Shown piece after piece: positions 6,027 to 6,304 of a stretch of 6,304 nt of DNA. The position numbers and the translations under genes are program-made. The first letter of the stretch is position 1. Each line of letters starts with the position of its first letter. The stretch lies in NCBI GenBank assembly GCA_026786225.1, contig JAJAYN010000024.1, positions 1 through 6,304 of the forward strand, in the 5' to 3' direction. The notes under the pieces are model-generated. The model made no database searches and was not told the origin of the DNA. It saw only the letters and a program-made list of their open reading frames with translations. The stretch comes from Burkholderiales bacterium (lineage in GTDB: Bacteria > Pseudomonadota > Gammaproteobacteria > Burkholderiales > Usitatibacteraceae).

Positions 6027-6304
6027 CTAAAGCGTCATTTCCAGCGCGCGTTCATCAGGCGAAGGCGTAAATCCGCGATCTGCGTAATGATCAAAAATAG
6101 CGGCCACCACCTGGTCCGGATCGTCGATCAGCTTGAACAAATTGACGTCACCTGGACTGATCACCTTTTCGTTCACCATCGTCGTCTTGATCCAATCGAT
6201 CAAGCCGCGCCAAAACTCACTGCCAACCAGAATGACAGGGAAGCGTCGGATCTTCCCTGTTTGTATGAGCGTCAACGCCTACGAGAGTTCATCGAGCGTG
6301 CCGA
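6027..6304 (-). CDS. LOG-family (TIGR00730) Rossmann-fold protein, C-terminal part, interrupted by an in-frame stop
   Basis: This is the C-terminal part of a LOG/TIGR00730 protein, a family that includes nucleoside-5'-monophosphate phosphoribohydrolases (the plant enzymes release cytokinins). The product opens at the window edge with GTLDEL, the end of the PGGxGTxxE nucleotide-binding and catalytic motif, and continues ALTLIQTGKIRRFPVILVG, then WRGLIDWIK and an ISPGDVNLFKLIDDPDQVV segment. A TAG at 6279-6281 interrupts the frame between GTLDEL-Ser and ALTLIQ, exactly where family members have Phe-Glu. Because this lies 24 bases from the window edge, a base-calling error is the simplest explanation; if real, the gene is dead. 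Restarting at the TTG at 6275 would lack the catalytic motif. The stop is TAG at 6027-6029, and the DUF2782 gene follows 39 bases later in the same direction with no terminator between. Confidence 0.8.

Noticed and set aside
1..6304. Mobile element, CRISPR, tRNA, riboswitch or defence system
   Set aside because: I found no transposase, integrase, repeat-spacer pattern, tRNA cloverleaf or nuclease/toxin motifs on either strand by eye.

Overview
This is a 6.3 kb stretch of moderately GC-rich proteobacterial chromosome, most likely from a betaproteobacterium. The taxonomic guess rests on the homoserine kinase of the aminoglycoside-phosphotransferase fold (ThrB type found in many Proteobacteria), a DUF2782-type secreted protein and a BPSS1780-type membrane protein (a family named from a Burkholderia locus), all side by side. 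It is an inference; there is no rRNA or other marker. Both ends look like the raw ends of a read or clone. The window opens with a run of G, and the first and last coding regions each carry an in-frame stop just inside the edge, where the protein family would read through.

Left part (1-1813): the C-terminal part of an EAL-domain cyclic-di-GMP phosphodiesterase on the + strand converges on a LysR-family regulator on the - strand. A 227-base gap between them holds an inverted repeat but no confident gene.

Middle (1814-2621): the space upstream of the LysR gene contains a perfect 15-base palindrome lying over a plausible promoter for the regulator. Divergent from it are two small + strand genes of unknown function: a 54-residue protein with one C-terminal membrane helix, and an 80-residue soluble protein. 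They are followed by a strong rho-independent terminator, which makes this a compact transcription unit.

Right part (2622-6304): all genes are on the - strand. Reading in the direction of transcription, there is the 3' part of a LOG-family (TIGR00730) nucleotide-processing protein, a DUF2782 exported protein, homoserine kinase (threonine biosynthesis) and a BPSS1780-type multi-pass membrane protein. These four have gaps of only 18-39 bases and are probably one operon. After a 144-base gap comes a separately translated periplasmic substrate-binding protein of the branched-chain amino acid (LivK-like) type, with no permease or ATPase gene next to it.

Most of the window is ordinary housekeeping or accessory chromosome. 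I see no mobile element, CRISPR array, tRNA, rRNA or clear new defence or biosynthetic system. The least explained parts are the two-gene small-protein unit at 2013-2482 and its shared control region with the LysR gene.
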